Shown here: positions 6,081 to 15,430 of the stretch, in pieces | Layout of the letters: each line of letters begins with the position of its first letter | How positions within the stretch are numbered: position 1 is the first letter of the stretch | Assembly: GCA_007116765.1 (NCBI GenBank) | Contig: SKHV01000053.1 | Location: 1-27,306 of the forward strand | Source of the DNA: Prolixibacteraceae bacterium | GTDB taxonomy: Bacteria > Bacteroidota > Bacteroidia > Bacteroidales > Prolixibacteraceae | Length of the DNA: 27,306 bases | Reading direction: 5' to 3' | Notes under the pieces: generated by a model | Database searches by the model: none | Told to the model about the DNA's origin: nothing | The model's input: the letters and a program-made list of their open reading frames with translations, nothing else | Position numbers and translations under genes: made by a program

Positions 6081-7574
6081 TTGAAAAAACTCTTAATTTT
6101 CACATTATTCCTGTTTGCAGGAACTGTTTCATGTAACCTCATTGGAGGGCAAAAAAATCAGGAAGCAAATAGCGAAACAATCACCGAAGAAAAAAACTAC
6201 GTACTCGATGGTATTCTCGACAGCAAAGAACTTAAAGTGGTTGTCGATTACAACTCAACTAATTATTTCGTGTATAAAGGGCAGCCGATGGGTTTTCAAT
6301 ACGAATTACTTAATGAGTTTGCCAAGTACATGGGTGTTGACTTGAAGATTTTTGTGAGCAACAATCTCGAAGAAACATTTACAGGGTTGAACACTTCTAA
6401 GTACGATTTGGTTGCCAAAAATCTTACCGTAACTACGGCACGCAATAAGGTGGTCGATTTTACCGAACCATTGGCATTAACCCGACAAGTACTTGTGCAA
6501 CGAGCACCAGATAGCAATAATAGATCAAATGGCAATGACTTGCCTGAAACTGAGCTTATACGCGAGCAACTCGACCTTGCAGGTAAAACTGTTCATGTAC
6601 AGAAAAACACTGCATTTGTTCAACGTTTAGTGCACTTATCCGAAGAAATTGGAGAACCCATTAATATTGTGAAAGATACGATTTTTGGTGTTGAGCAGTT
6701 AATTGCTTTAGTGGCTGAAGGTAAAATAGATTATACGGTTTGTGATGAAAATGTAGGACTGGTGAATCAAAAGTATTTTCCCTGGATTGATGTCTCAACT
6801 CCGGTAAGTTTTAATCAAAAACTCTCGTGGGCAGTTCAAAAGGGTAACGAAAACTGGCTTGCATACATCAATGAGTGGATAGTTGACTTTAAGGAAACTG
6901 TGACATACCGAGTTATTTATAACAGATATTTTACCGGTAACCGTAATTCAGTAATTGTACGTAGCGACTATCATTCAATTAACGGAGGTAAAATTTCGGA
7001 GTATGATGATATAATTCGCGAAGTGGCCATGATGCACAACTGGGACTGGCGACTGATTGCCTCGCTTATTATGCAGGAGTCGAATTTCGATCCCTATGCC
7101 GAAAGCTGGATGGGAGCTGTAGGTTTGATGCAACTTATGCCTCAAACTGCAAGTCAGCACGATGTGGAAGACTATTTCGACCCGCGCGACAATATCCGAG
7201 GAGGTATCGAGCAGCTTAATTGGCTCAGAAATATATTTCAATCGATTATTGAAGACGAAGAAGAACGGATGAAATTCATTCTTGCTTCCTACAATTGTGG
7301 TATTGGTCATGTAATGGATGCCCGTAAACTGGCAATGAAATATGGGAAAGATCCTTCGGTGTGGAAAGACAACGTTGATATTTTTATTCTGAAAAAATCA
7401 ATTCCGCAATTTTATAACGATCCGGTGGTGCGATGGGGATATTGCCGTGGAGAAGAACCATTTAATTATGTAATAAAAATACTGGATCGTTACCGGCAGT
7501 ATGTTAATGTGCTCCCCGACGAGAATAATATTGCCTTATTATCACTTCCAGTTCTGCAATCATCATTGAAGTAG
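6081..7574 (+). CDS. mltF: MltF-type lytic murein transglycosylase, lipoprotein
   Basis: A 497-residue envelope enzyme expected to cleave peptidoglycan glycan strands to 1,6-anhydro ends. It starts with TTG (6081), giving the signal MKKLLIFTLFLFAG and a lipidation cysteine in TVSC at about residue 19. Residues about 50-285 form a solute-binding-protein-3 domain (FVYKGQPMGFQYELL; VDFTEPLALTRQVLV). Residues about 305-450 form an SLT lysozyme-like domain, with catalytic Glu333 in MQESNFDP, then GAVGLMQLMPQTA and LASYNCGIGHV. This two-domain order is that of MltF, whose regulatory domain senses muropeptides. The last 71 bp overlap the 3' end of the convergent NUDIX gene, with no terminator between them. 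Confidence 0.93.
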   Translation: MKKLLIFTLFLFAGTVSCNLIGGQKNQEANSETITEEKNYVLDGILDSKELKVVVDYNSTNYFVYKGQPMGFQYELLNEFAKYMGVDLKIFVSNNLEETFTGLNTSKYDLVAKNLTVTTARNKVVDFTEPLALTRQVLVQRAPDSNNRSNGNDLPETELIREQLDLAGKTVHVQKNTAFVQRLVHLSEEIGEPINIVKDTIFGVEQLIALVAEGKIDYTVCDENVGLVNQKYFPWIDVSTPVSFNQKLSWAVQKGNENWLAYINEWIVDFKETVTYRVIYNRYFTGNRNSVIVRSDYHSINGGKISEYDDIIREVAMMHNWDWRLIASLIMQESNFDPYAESWMGAVGLMQLMPQTASQHDVEDYFDPRDNIRGGIEQLNWLRNIFQSIIEDEEERMKFILASYNCGIGHVMDARKLAMKYGKDPSVWKDNVDIFILKKSIPQFYNDPVVRWGYCRGEEPFNYVIKILDRYRQYVNVLPDENNIALLSLPVLQSSLK

Positions 7575-8148
7575 CACCCCATATTACATGCTTGCTCACC
7601 ACATAACAAGGAACATTCAAATTTCCTTTTATTGTTTTCATATTCCTTATTTTCCGGTTCGAGGAATTAAAAAAATCGCTGAACTTGAGTACAATAAGTT
7701 CTTCAACCTCTGAGTGATTAATCTTGAATTCTAGATATTCAGATGAAAATCCCACATATGGATGAATTATGAATTTACTCACCGGCACATATAAATCAGT
7801 TAGCTTACCAATAATTGATATTTTCCCGGGATGAATGCCAATTTCTTCGTGTGTTTCCCGAAGAGCTGTATCTACAGGGTTTTTCTCATATAGCTCACAT
7901 CTGCCCCCAGGAAAACTGATTTGCCCGGGATGATTTTTCATGTTTTTATTTCTTTGGGTAAGGCATAAATACAATTCTTCATTTTGATAAAAAACGAGTA
8001 TCAAAACGGCACTGGCATGTATATTATCTGTGTTTACGGGCTTTATAATTTCTCGGTGGGGAGGAGCCATTGTTTTGTGGGCTTTAACTCCCGGCAACCC
8101 TGTTTTTAGTGCCTCTTTTATGTCTTCTATTTCAATTTTATACTGCAT
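7504..8148 (-). CDS. NUDIX hydrolase, CoA pyrophosphatase type
   Basis: A 214-residue NUDIX protein. The box lies at residues about 82-105, ending RETHEEIGI, with Arg97, Glu98, Glu101 and Glu102 as the metal-binding set. The upstream CLTQRNKNMKNHPGQISFPGG is the UPF0035 signature of CoA pyrophosphatases (NudL/PCD1 type), which split CoA into 3',5'-ADP and 4'-phosphopantetheine; the substrate assignment is inferred. I chose the ATG at 8148: it lies one base after the permease TAA, whereas the longer frame needs a TTG inside the permease gene. It is thus the last gene of a flippase-permease-NUDIX run. Its 3' end is antisense to the last 71 bp of mltF. Confidence 0.9.
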   Translation of the reverse strand: MQYKIEIEDIKEALKTGLPGVKAHKTMAPPHREIIKPVNTDNIHASAVLILVFYQNEELYLCLTQRNKNMKNHPGQISFPGGRCELYEKNPVDTALRETHEEIGIHPGKISIIGKLTDLYVPVSKFIIHPYVGFSSEYLEFKINHSEVEELIVLKFSDFFNSSNRKIRNMKTIKGNLNVPCYVVSKHVIWGATSMMIAELEVIIRQYYSRRGAH

Positions 8149-8149
8149 T

Positions 8150-9400
8150 TTATTCAAAAGAAATGGCTTCAACGGGCGATATTCTTGAAATAAACATCGA
8201 CGGCAATATTATCATTGCGGTAATTGCTACCAGAGTACCCACGTTCAAAAGAAAAATATAAAAGAAATTCAGCATTACCGGAACAGTATCGAGATAATAA
8301 GATGTTGGGTCGAGTGTGAGAATTCCGGTGAAGTATTGAAATACACATAAACCAATGCCTATTACATTACCCCAAAACAAACCTTTGGCCGATAAAAACA
8401 CCGTGAGATACATAAATACTTTCCTTACTCGTATGTTAGGATAGCCAAGCGCTTTAAGAATCCCTATCATACGACTGCGTTCAATAATGATAATGAGCAG
8501 TCCAGATATCATATTTATGCCGGCAACCGAAACCATTAAAATAATAAGTAGCCATACGTTTAAGTCAAGAATTTCGAGCCAGTCGAACAGTTGTGCATAT
8601 TTACGGTTAATGCTTACTACTCTAAGCATTGAGATTTCACTTGCATTGTTTAGTGTGGTTTCTCTGAGTGAATTGAAAACAGTTTCAATCTGGTTGAAGT
8701 CGTGAATCATGAGTTCGTATCCGCTTATTTCGCTGCTATGCCATCCGTTTAATAGCTGTACATGTCGGAGGTCTCCCAAAACAAATAACTCATCAAATTC
8801 TACAAAGTTGGTTCGATATATACCGCTCACTTCGAAGCGCCGGTTACGTGGAGTGGTTTCCCCCTCGTTGAAAAAGTAGCAGTACACATAATCGCCAGTG
8901 TTGAGTTGCAACAATTTCGAAATTTTTTCCGAAATAATTACTTCGTCGCTACGTTCTTCGGGTCTTATGTTTGGGATTTTTCCCTCAATCATATTGGATC
9001 TGAAAAAGTTCCAGTCGTAATCAATACCTGCACCCTTCATCACAATTCCGTGAATTTCGGTGTCGGTTTTTATAATACCGGGTTTAGTGGCAAAAAACTG
9101 TAGGTGTTTTACCTGGTCCGTTTCAAGATATTTGCGAATTAGCGAAGAGTCAACCCTTATGGGGCGTGTTTCGAATGAATAATTTGTGTCGTAATTCACA
9201 ATTTGGAAGTGCGAACCAAAGCCAATTACTTTTTCTCTGATTTCGTGCTTGAAACCTAATAGCACGGCAACAGCGATAATCATTACTATCAATCCAAGCG
9301 AAATGCTGGATACTGCTATTGACACTATTTTGCCGGCAATCCCTTTTTGTTCTCCTTTTTGTGAAAATACTCGTTTTGCTATGTAAAGTTCAGTGTTCAA
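8150..9400 (-). CDS. LolC/LolE-like FtsX-family ABC permease
   Basis: A 416-residue inner-membrane protein with the LolC/E-MacB layout: a cytoplasmic start (IAKRVF), one helix at about 27-50, a large periplasmic domain to about 280, then three helices in the FtsX domain (about 283-310, 330-360, 375-405). Diagnostic pieces are FKHEIREKVIGFGSHFQI after helix 1, MIGILKALGYPNIRVRKVF in the FtsX domain, and the end ISRISPVEAISFE. Such permeases extract lipoproteins for transfer to the outer membrane together with the ATPase LolD, which is not in this window. The start is TTG (9400); no in-frame ATG exists near it and the N terminus matches the family. The NUDIX gene follows after one base. Confidence 0.88.
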   Translation of the reverse strand: MNTELYIAKRVFSQKGEQKGIAGKIVSIAVSSISLGLIVMIIAVAVLLGFKHEIREKVIGFGSHFQIVNYDTNYSFETRPIRVDSSLIRKYLETDQVKHLQFFATKPGIIKTDTEIHGIVMKGAGIDYDWNFFRSNMIEGKIPNIRPEERSDEVIISEKISKLLQLNTGDYVYCYFFNEGETTPRNRRFEVSGIYRTNFVEFDELFVLGDLRHVQLLNGWHSSEISGYELMIHDFNQIETVFNSLRETTLNNASEISMLRVVSINRKYAQLFDWLEILDLNVWLLIILMVSVAGINMISGLLIIIIERSRMIGILKALGYPNIRVRKVFMYLTVFLSAKGLFWGNVIGIGLCVFQYFTGILTLDPTSYYLDTVPVMLNFFYIFLLNVGTLVAITAMIILPSMFISRISPVEAISFE

Positions 9401-9452
9401 CAGAAATGGTTTAAGTGTGTAAAAATAAAAAAATCGGCATCAATGCCTTGTA

Positions 9453-10460
9453 CTAATCATGTTTTATATTTTGAGGTTTGTAGTTACGGTTTATAAACGG
9501 GATAAGTATAATACAAATTACTCCAAAAATAACAATTGCAAGGTTCATGCTCGAGTGTGTTACCAGAGCAAATATCTTTCCGTTCACACTTTCAATTCCA
9601 TAAAGGCTTAATCCCTTTTCGGCCATAAAATGCCAGGCGCCCATTCCTGCCTGTACCGGAGCCAGCATACTGGCACTTGTCATCACAAAGGTTAATAATG
9701 CAGCCGATAAGGGAAGCACTGAAGTGAATTCGAGACTGAAAAATGCCACATAAAGCATCAGAAAATAAAGAGTCCAAATAAAAAAAGTATGAGCAATGTA
9801 GGCTTTATAGCGCTTAATTTCAACAATTGATTTAATGCCGTGAATCAGGTTTTTGTAAATTTCTTCAAACTTGTTTCTTTTCCCTCTTTTTTTGACAATG
9901 TAAATATACAAGGTAATTCCGGCAATTATTGCAACAAGTAACAGCCATAATAGCGGAGATTTCAATATGTTTTTCAGGTTAGCAGTAATTTGCTCATTTT
10001 CATTTAGAAACCCCATTATTCTATCAAATTCAATCACAAAGGCTAAGAGCACAAAAAGCACAAGCATAATCATGTCAACTATCCGTTCTGAAATAACCGT
10101 TCCCAAAAGCTTCGAGAATGGAATTTTCTCGTACTTCGAAAGCAGTCCACAGCGAATAAACTCGCCCATGCGAGGCAATAGTATATTCATAAAATACGAA
10201 GCCATTACAGCAATGAAGGCATTGATGGTGCGTGGTTTTTCATTGAGAGGTTCAAGTGCAATTTTCCAGCGTAATGTTCGGCTTATGTGGCTCAATAAAC
10301 CTAAAAAGGCCATTAGTATCAGCCACAAATAGTTTACCTCGTATAATACAGTGTTCCAAATATTCGAAAAATCCTGTTCCCTGTATACCAACCAAAATAA
10401 TAATATACCTATGGAAAAAAATAGAGAATATTTAATGATGTTGAATATCTTTTTCTTCAA
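9453..10460 (-). CDS. Flippase-like integral membrane protein (UPF0104/LPG_synthase_TM)
   Basis: A polytopic membrane protein of about 335 residues with some eight hydrophobic helices. Family features are SRTLRWKIALEPLNEKP and the stretch ASYFMNILLPRMGEFIRCGLL followed by a GTVISERIVDMIML helix; later QAGMGAWHFMAEKGLSLYG matches the AglD2/YbhN group. This is the membrane part of MprF without the lysyl-transferase domain; lipid flipping is the suggested role but the substrate is unknown. The frame can start at TTG 10505 or TTG 10460. I prefer 10460 (MKKKIFNIIKYS) because relatives begin this way and 10505 falls within a candidate -7 box. It is divergent from rsmA and 52 bp upstream of the permease gene. 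Confidence 0.85.
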   Translation of the reverse strand: MKKKIFNIIKYSLFFSIGILLFWLVYREQDFSNIWNTVLYEVNYLWLILMAFLGLLSHISRTLRWKIALEPLNEKPRTINAFIAVMASYFMNILLPRMGEFIRCGLLSKYEKIPFSKLLGTVISERIVDMIMLVLFVLLAFVIEFDRIMGFLNENEQITANLKNILKSPLLWLLLVAIIAGITLYIYIVKKRGKRNKFEEIYKNLIHGIKSIVEIKRYKAYIAHTFFIWTLYFLMLYVAFFSLEFTSVLPLSAALLTFVMTSASMLAPVQAGMGAWHFMAEKGLSLYGIESVNGKIFALVTHSSMNLAIVIFGVICIILIPFINRNYKPQNIKHD

Positions 10461-10502
10461 AATGAGCTTGTTTATTAGATGCTTTGTTAATTTTGCAAAA
10501 TA

Positions 10503-10510
10503 CAAATTTA
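10503..10510 (-). promoter_or_regulatory. Candidate -7 box of the flippase-permease-NUDIX run
   Basis: The - strand reads TAAATTTG, an exact TAnnTTTG match. Its last three bases are the TTG that could be read as a start at 10505, which is why the TTG at 10460 is preferred. No TTTG partner at normal spacing was seen. Confidence 0.35.
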
Positions 10511-10568
10511 GAAATTTGTTTCATAGGGGAGTGGTTCCGGTACCACAAAATGATTTATATAATTAAGT

Positions 10569-11342
10569 ATGGCAATTGTAAGAGCAAAAAAAAATCTGGG
10601 GCAGCATTTTCTTGCTGACGTTTCAATTGCCCGAGAAATTGTTGACAGCTTATCAAATCAGTATTCCAATGTATTGGAAATTGGTCCCGGAATGGGTGTT
10701 TTAACCCAATTCTTATTTCAGGATTCGCAACTTAGCGTGTTAGCTGTTGATGTTGATCGTGAATCGGTTTCGTATTTAAAAGAGCATTATCCGCAGCACG
10801 CTGAACAAATTATTCATGGTGATTTTTTACAGTTGAATTTAGAATCGGTTTTTGAAGGTGAGAAATTCGCAGTTTTAGGAAATTTCCCATACAATATTTC
10901 ATCGCAAATATTTTTTAAGGTAATTGAATGTCGCGAACGTGTGCCCGAAGTAGTATGTATGTTGCAAAAAGAAGTGGCCGAGCGTTTGGCTGCAAAACCT
11001 GGTTCAAAAACCTATGGGATTTTAAGCGTATTGCTACAGGCCTATTATCATATCGAATATCTTTTTACGGTGCACGAGCATGTGTTTAAACCACCACCCA
11101 AAGTGAAATCGGCGGTAATTCGTCTGCTTCGGAATAACACGCAGAAGCTTGACTGTGACGAAGTGCTTTTCAAAAGGGTTGTGAAAACGGCATTCAACCA
11201 GCGTAGGAAAATGATTCGTAATAGTTTAAAAGGCATGGTAACTCAGGAAAATTTTACGCATCCCTATATGGAAGAACGGCCTGAGCAATTGAGTGTTGAC
11301 GATTTTGTGATTTTGACTAATGCCATTGAAAAAGCCATGTGA
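10569..11342 (+). CDS. rsmA: 16S rRNA (adenine1518-N6/adenine1519-N6)-dimethyltransferase
   Basis: A 257-residue KsgA/RsmA protein that dimethylates two adjacent adenines in the 3' terminal hairpin of 16S rRNA, a late 30S assembly checkpoint. It opens with AKKNLGQHFL, the family N terminus. The SAM-binding motif I is EIGPGMG (residues about 37-43), the acidic loop is AVDVDRES, and the catalytic motif IV is NFPY (105-108), followed by NISSQI. The C-terminal part contains FKPPPKVKSAVIRL and FNQRRKMIRNSLKG, both typical. Length is normal for the family. It is divergent from the flippase gene (about 110 bp between the chosen starts) and 126 bp ahead of purH, so it is probably its own unit. Confidence 0.97.
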   Translation: MAIVRAKKNLGQHFLADVSIAREIVDSLSNQYSNVLEIGPGMGVLTQFLFQDSQLSVLAVDVDRESVSYLKEHYPQHAEQIIHGDFLQLNLESVFEGEKFAVLGNFPYNISSQIFFKVIECRERVPEVVCMLQKEVAERLAAKPGSKTYGILSVLLQAYYHIEYLFTVHEHVFKPPPKVKSAVIRLLRNNTQKLDCDEVLFKRVVKTAFNQRRKMIRNSLKGMVTQENFTHPYMEERPEQLSVDDFVILTNAIEKAM

Positions 11343-11468
11343 AAACACTTTGTTTTTCTTTGCTAGTTTTAAAAATCATTGGTATTTTCAAACAAATTTT
11401 TGAATGCACCCTGAATGCTTTTAGGTTGAGGTTTTTTCAGGTATTTAAAAACAGTTAATATTATTATA

Positions 11469-12992
11469 ATGAGTGAATTAAAAAAAATTAAATCGGCACT
11501 GATTTCAGTGTTTCATAAAGAGAGACTTGATGAAATTGTAGCCCAACTTAATAAGCTTGGTGTAACAATGTATTCAACCGGTGGAACTAAGGACTTCATT
11601 GAAGGCTTAGGTCTTAAGGTCAAAACCGTGGAAGAGTTAACCTCGTACCCTTCAATTTTAGGAGGAAGAGTAAAAACTTTGCATCCAAAAGTATTTGGTG
11701 GCATTTTAGCCCGACGCGAAAACTCTAACGATATAGAGCAAATGGTTCAATACGAAATTCCCGAAATCGATTTGGTTATTGTTGACCTTTATCCTTTCGA
11801 AAATACTGTAGCATCGGGAGCTTCGCATGCCGAGATTATTGAGAAAATTGATATTGGTGGAATTTCATTGATCAGGGCTGCCGCCAAAAACTTCAAGGAT
11901 GTAATTATCGTGCCCTCGCAAAACGAATACGATTCGTTGCTTGAACTTTTGAAGCAAAAAAGTGGCAGCTCCGAAATTGCCGACCGTGAAGAGTTTGCGA
12001 GAAAAGCATTTGCTGTATCGTCGCATTACGATAGCGCAATTTTCAATTACTTCAGCAAGGACAACGACGATATGTTCAGAGCTAGCTTCAACGAAAGTAA
12101 GGTGATGCGTTATGGCGAAAACCCACACCAACGTGGTGTTTTTTATGGCAAACTCGATGCTCTTTTCGACAAATTGAACGGTAAAGAGATATCATATAAC
12201 AACCTGCTTGATATTGATGCTGCGATTAACTTAATTGACGAGTTTGAAGAAACTACTTTTGCAATATTGAAGCATAACAATGCATGCGGATGTGCATCGA
12301 GAGAGAAATTGGCCGATGCATGGAGAGAAGCGCTTGCCGGAGACCCCGTTTCAGCCTTTGGTGGCATTTTAGTCACTAATGCCAAAGTGGATGCCGAAAC
12401 TGCGGCTGAAATTCATAAGCTTTTCTTCGAAGTAATAATTGCACCCGCATACGACAATGATGCCCTGGAAATACTCAAATCGAAGAAAAACCGTATCGTT
12501 TTACTCCGTAAAGAAACGATGCTGCCCGGAACTCAATTCCGCAGCGTGTTAAACGGAGTATTGATGCAGGACAAGGACATAAAGCAGGAAACTGCCGAAG
12601 AACTTCAGCCTGTGACCAAAATTGCACCCGATTCCAATGTGGTTGACGACCTGCTGTTTGCAAATAAATTAGTAAAACAATCAAAATCGAACACAATTGT
12701 GCTGGCCAAAAACAAACAGCTTTTAGCCAGTGGGGTAGGCGAAACCTCACGTGTTGATGCGTTGAAGCATGCCATAGAAAAAGCCGAAAGCTTTGGATTC
12801 GACCTCAAAGGTGCGGTAATGTCTTCCGATGCATTCTTCCCTTTTTCCGACTGTGTGGAAATAGCATACAAGGCTGGAATTGAAAGCGTAATTCAACCCG
12901 GTGGGTCAATACGTGATCAAGACTCTGTCGATTTTTGTAACGATCATAACATGATAATGGTATTCACCGGTACACGCCACTTTAAACACTAG
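11469..12992 (+). CDS. purH: Bifunctional AICAR formyltransferase/IMP cyclohydrolase
   Basis: A 507-residue enzyme for the last two steps of IMP synthesis: formylation of AICAR with 10-formyl-THF, then ring closure. The N-terminal cyclohydrolase (MGS-like) domain spans about 1-145, with STGGT, GGRVKTLHPKVFGGIL and IDIGGISLIRAAAKN. The formyltransferase domain follows, with RYGENPHQ and the catalytic Lys268-His269 pair in LKHNNACG, SAFGGI, and the C-terminal FFPFSDCVEIA and GGSIRD. The family is usually 500-530 residues, so it is complete. Only 6 bp separate it from mreB, so purine synthesis and the cell-shape genes probably share a transcript, a linkage familiar in Bacteroidota. Confidence 0.97.
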   Translation: MSELKKIKSALISVFHKERLDEIVAQLNKLGVTMYSTGGTKDFIEGLGLKVKTVEELTSYPSILGGRVKTLHPKVFGGILARRENSNDIEQMVQYEIPEIDLVIVDLYPFENTVASGASHAEIIEKIDIGGISLIRAAAKNFKDVIIVPSQNEYDSLLELLKQKSGSSEIADREEFARKAFAVSSHYDSAIFNYFSKDNDDMFRASFNESKVMRYGENPHQRGVFYGKLDALFDKLNGKEISYNNLLDIDAAINLIDEFEETTFAILKHNNACGCASREKLADAWREALAGDPVSAFGGILVTNAKVDAETAAEIHKLFFEVIIAPAYDNDALEILKSKKNRIVLLRKETMLPGTQFRSVLNGVLMQDKDIKQETAEELQPVTKIAPDSNVVDDLLFANKLVKQSKSNTIVLAKNKQLLASGVGETSRVDALKHAIEKAESFGFDLKGAVMSSDAFFPFSDCVEIAYKAGIESVIQPGGSIRDQDSVDFCNDHNMIMVFTGTRHFKH

Positions 12993-12998
12993 AAGATT

Positions 12999-14021
12999 AT
13001 GGGCTTATTTTCATTTTTAACACAAGAGGTAGCAGTTGACCTTGGAACTGCAAACACAATTATAATTCACAACGATAAAATTGTTGTGGACGAACCATCG
13101 ATAGTAACCATCGATTTAAAAACCGATAAAATGGTTGCCATTGGCGAAAAAGCTCGTCAAATGCAGGGGAAAACCCACTCAAATCTTAAAACCATCAGAC
13201 CTTTGCGCGATGGTGTAATTGCGGATTTTAATGCCGCCGAACAAATGATTCGGGGTATGATTAAAATGATAAATACTCCGAACAGACTTTTTCCGCCTGC
13301 ATTGAAAATGGTGGTTTGTATTCCCTCAGGAAGTACCGAGGTAGAACTACGTGCTGTACGCGATTCATCGGAGCATGCCGGAGCCCGCGAAGTTTTTCTT
13401 ATTTACGAGCCCATGGCAGCAGCAATAGGAATTGGTATCGATGTGGAAGCTCCCGAAGGTAATATGATTGTTGATATAGGTGGTGGGACAACCGAAATTG
13501 CGGTGATTTCGCTCGGAGGTATCGTAACTAACAAATCGATACGTATAGCCGGCGACGACCTCACATCCGATATCATGGAGTACATGAGACACCAGCACAA
13601 CATCAAAGTGGGCGAACGTACTGCCGAAGAAATTAAATTGAACGTGGGCGCTGCTTTGTCTGAACTTGAAGAACCTCCTGTTGATTACATTGTGAGGGGA
13701 CCAAACCAAATGACAGCGCTGCCGGTTGAAGTGCCTGTTTCATACCAGGAAATTGCGCATTGTCTCGACAAATCAATCTCGAAAATTGAAACCGCAATTC
13801 TTAGCGCTCTGGAACAAACACCTCCCGAGCTTTATGCCGATATCGTTAATCGTGGCATTTATCTTGCAGGTGGTGGAGCATTGCTTAGGGGACTCGATAA
13901 ACGACTTGCAGATAAAATAAATATTCCTTTCCATATTGCCGAAGACCCGCTTAGAGCTGTGGCAAGAGGTACCGGAATTGCACTGAAAAATGTTGATAAA
14001 TTTTCATTCTTAATCCGATAA
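12999..14021 (+). CDS. mreB: Rod shape-determining actin homologue MreB
   Basis: A 340-residue bacterial actin that forms membrane-bound filaments directing lateral wall synthesis. It has the phosphate-1 motif VDLGTANT near the N terminus, TIRPLRDGVIADF, CIPSGSTEVELRAV, the phosphate-2 motif DIGGGTTEIAVISLGG, and adenosine motif YLAGGGALLRGLD near 290. The N-terminal MGLFSFLTQEV is consistent with a short membrane-associated segment. Its length is typical (about 335-345). It follows purH by 6 bp and precedes mreC by 79 bp. That gap has no obvious terminator. Confidence 0.97.
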   Translation: MGLFSFLTQEVAVDLGTANTIIIHNDKIVVDEPSIVTIDLKTDKMVAIGEKARQMQGKTHSNLKTIRPLRDGVIADFNAAEQMIRGMIKMINTPNRLFPPALKMVVCIPSGSTEVELRAVRDSSEHAGAREVFLIYEPMAAAIGIGIDVEAPEGNMIVDIGGGTTEIAVISLGGIVTNKSIRIAGDDLTSDIMEYMRHQHNIKVGERTAEEIKLNVGAALSELEEPPVDYIVRGPNQMTALPVEVPVSYQEIAHCLDKSISKIETAILSALEQTPPELYADIVNRGIYLAGGGALLRGLDKRLADKINIPFHIAEDPLRAVARGTGIALKNVDKFSFLIR

Positions 14022-14100
14022 CAGGTAGCTTAATACTCTCTTGTATCGAATGTTTGTATTATGTATTCACTATATGACAACTTAAAATAAACTTACACTT

Positions 14101-14925
14101 GTGAGAGGCTTATTGAACTTTCTGGTAAAGTATCATGTGTTGTTTTTGTTCCTGTTTATTCAGTTGGTGTGTATCACACTAATCGTCAGGTACAACAGCT
14201 TTCACCGTGTGAATTTTCTAAACTCGTCGAATACCGTTACCGGTAAAATTTTTGAAAACTATATCGGCGTTGTGAACTACTTTTCGTTACGAAAAATTAA
14301 CGATGATCTAGCTCGAGATAACACACTCTTGCGACGAGAATTGCAGGCCGTTAAGCTTGCCGATATTGATCTTACTCTTGAGCGCAGGGCTAATCCCGAT
14401 TTATTCAATGCTATATCGGCTCAGGTGATTAATAATTCGGTTAATAAGCAATATAACTACATAACCTTGAATAAGGGGACAAGCCATGGAGTGAAACCCG
14501 ATATGGGAGTAATTGGCTCCGATGGGGCTGTTGGAGTGGTCATTAATGTAAGCAAGAATTACTCAACCGCTTTGTCGATTTTAAACAGCCGGTGGTCGGT
14601 GAGTTCTAAACTCGAAAAATCGAATCATTTTGGTCCTTTGCGTTGGGACGGGAACGACCCAGGGGTAGTGGCCTTAGAAGAAATTCCATACCACGTGCAT
14701 GTTGCGGTAGGCGAAAAGGTTATTACCAGTGGGTATTCTGCTATTTTCCCCGAGGGTATACCCGTGGGTAAAGTGAAAAGCGTGGAACATCGCGAAGGCG
14801 ATACTTTTCAAAAAATATGGGTGGAATTATCGACCGATTTTCGCAGCCTGACTTTTGTTGATGCCGTTGAAAATGTGAATAAATTTGAGCAGATTGAATT
14901 GGAAGAACTAATGAAAGATGAATAA
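14101..14925 (+). CDS. mreC: Rod shape-determining protein MreC
   Basis: A 274-residue bitopic protein: a short cytoplasmic start, one membrane helix at about 10-30 (VLFLFLFIQLVCITLIV), a coiled-coil at about 60-95 (NDDLARDNTLLRRELQAVK) and a beta-rich periplasmic domain to the end. The domain shows GTSHGVKPDMGVIGSDGAVG and ITSGYSAIFPEGIPVGKV, the hallmark MreC segments. It scaffolds PBP2 and links MreB to the periplasmic elongation machinery. The start is GTG at 14101; relatives begin with the same MR-LL-FL pattern, and no ATG fits. The last 8 bp overlap mreD. Confidence 0.95.
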   Translation: MRGLLNFLVKYHVLFLFLFIQLVCITLIVRYNSFHRVNFLNSSNTVTGKIFENYIGVVNYFSLRKINDDLARDNTLLRRELQAVKLADIDLTLERRANPDLFNAISAQVINNSVNKQYNYITLNKGTSHGVKPDMGVIGSDGAVGVVINVSKNYSTALSILNSRWSVSSKLEKSNHFGPLRWDGNDPGVVALEEIPYHVHVAVGEKVITSGYSAIFPEGIPVGKVKSVEHREGDTFQKIWVELSTDFRSLTFVDAVENVNKFEQIELEELMKDE

Positions 14926-15421
14926 AGGAGCAATTTGGTATATTACCTTGTTTGTTGTGGTGGTACTGGTTCAGGTACTTTTCATGAACAACATTCAGTT
15001 TAGCGGTCTGGTTAATCCCTATTTCTATGTGCTTTTTATATTGCTTATGCCATTAAATACGCCGCGTTATGTATTATTGCTACTTGGTTTTTTGTTGGGG
15101 ATAGTAATCGATATTTTTGTAAATACTCCGGGCATTCATGCTTCTTCATCTGTTTTTATGGCTTTTATGCGTCCTTTTGTAATTAATGCTTCGAATGTCG
15201 ACGATAGCGATAAAATGATTATACCGTCGATTTCAAATATTGGATTTTCATGGTTTTTGAAATATGCAGGAATACTTATAATGCTTCATCATGTTTTCTT
15301 GTTTTTTGTTGAAATATTTACATTCAGCGGCTTTATCAACACGCTTATGCGAGCCGTACTAAGCTCTCTTTTTTCATTAGTTTTTGTTGTAATTAGTCAA
15401 TTTTTGATATTCCGAAAATAA
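14918..15421 (+). CDS. mreD: Rod shape-determining protein MreD
   Basis: A 167-residue, very hydrophobic protein with about five membrane helices. It is recognised mostly by context and topology, with YITLFVVVVLVQVLFMNNIQ at the start, then NPYFYVLFILLMPLNTPRY and GFLLGIVIDIFVNTPGIHAS, which match Bacteroidota MreD. It works with MreC in the elongation complex. Its ATG overlaps the mreC 3' end by 8 bp, so translation is probably coupled. The mrdA gene follows after 9 bp. Confidence 0.92.
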   Translation: MNKGAIWYITLFVVVVLVQVLFMNNIQFSGLVNPYFYVLFILLMPLNTPRYVLLLLGFLLGIVIDIFVNTPGIHASSSVFMAFMRPFVINASNVDDSDKMIIPSISNIGFSWFLKYAGILIMLHHVFLFFVEIFTFSGFINTLMRAVLSSLFSLVFVVISQFLIFRK

Positions 15422-15430
15422 TATATCGAA

